Assembly: GCA_963719285.1 (NCBI GenBank)
Contig: CAVRBO010000001.1
Span: forward strand, 496,001-560,000
From: C-114 sp963719285
GTDB taxonomy: Bacteria > Chloroflexota > Limnocylindria > Limnocylindrales > CSP1-4
Reading direction: 5' to 3'
Length of the DNA: 64,000 nt
Position 1 is the first letter of the stretch; each line of letters opens with the position of its first letter. This document shows, piece by piece, positions 63,779-64,000 of this stretch. Made by a program: the position numbers and the translations under genes. The notes beneath the pieces are model-generated. The model saw only the letters and a list, made by a program, of their open reading frames with translations, was not told where the DNA came from and did no database searches.

Positions 63779-64000
63779 TGGCTGCCACAGCGGCCCGCCC
63801 CTCGCAGACGGGGCGCCATCGGGTCCTGATCGTGGGCGGCGGGTTCGGCGGCCTGTACGCGACCCGCCGGCTGAGCCGCGACGAGCGCGTCAGCGTGACG
63901 CTCGTGGATCGGCGCAACTTCCACCTGTTCCAGCCGCTCCTGTACCAGGTCGCGACGGGGGCCCTCAGCCCCGGCGAGATCGCCCAGCCGCTGCGCTCGA
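63779..64000 (+). CDS. NAD(P)/FAD-dependent oxidoreductase (NDH-2-like), 3' truncated by window
   Basis: First 74 residues. HRVLIVGGGFGGLYATRRL is the FAD-binding beta-alpha-beta, and FHLFQPLLYQVATGALSPGE is diagnostic of type II NADH dehydrogenases (Ndh). Starts 5 nt after the VOC stop. Confidence 0.85.

Noticed and set aside
1..64000. tRNA, rRNA or riboswitch genes
   Set aside because: No cloverleaf-like or rRNA-like stretch was recognised by eye; tRNAscan-SE and Infernal would be needed to exclude them.

Overview
The window is about 70% G+C bacterial chromosome with tightly packed genes, frequent ATGA/GTGA overlaps and many GTG/TTG starts. The core order (EF-G-like / yebC-ruvC-ruvA-ruvB / ABC pair / tgt / recA-recX / rny-ymdB / PHP / miaB-miaA / hflX), together with F420/FMN-type LLM oxidoreductases and many VOC, SRPBCC and DUF1801 genes, suggests a high-GC Chloroflexota (Limnocylindria-like) or a related uncultured lineage. 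That assignment is inference from gene style; no rRNA or tRNA gene is present to test it.

Layout. 1-19 kb is a housekeeping block for DNA repair and recombination (RuvABC, RecA, RecX), tRNA modification (Tgt, MiaB, MiaA), RNA turnover (RNase Y, YmdB-type phosphodiesterase) and ribosome GTPases (EF-G-like, HflX). Several of these genes carry single-base frameshifts that look like sequence errors. 19.2-20.06 kb is a gene-free stretch built from a diverged direct duplication with GTGGAYA motifs and a covarying palindrome. 20-25.5 kb holds a GT39-type membrane glycosyltransferase, a GtrA / HPr-kinase-like fusion, a PLP enzyme and a small membrane protein.

25.5-32.2 kb is an accessory, defence-type island: a toxin-antitoxin pair (excisionase-type HTH plus PIN toxin), then on the minus strand an overlapping set of DUF2075 nuclease-helicase, a 31-codon mini-ORF, a HamA-like nuclease and a HamB-like helicase (Hachiman-like). 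32.4-44.9 kb is a run of small stress and metabolic genes that includes a TIR-domain (PF10137-like) candidate immune effector with a beta-rich C-terminal half and a decayed VOC gene. 44.96-45.94 kb is a decaying insertion sequence with 25-bp terminal inverted repeats and a 9-bp target duplication.

46-64 kb carries two convergent ArsR-SRPBCC modules, two MFS exporters, hydrolases, an HD/HExxH overlapping pair, a BBE-like flavoenzyme, an ECF sigma factor with two downstream surface proteins sharing a domain, a secreted glucosaminidase-like protein and the start of an NDH-2-like dehydrogenase.

A recurring feature is a TANNNT (mostly TANNCT) -10 hexamer ending 6-8 nt before the start codon at about eleven genes, which predicts widespread leaderless transcription. 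No rRNA, tRNA, CRISPR array or integrase was recognised.
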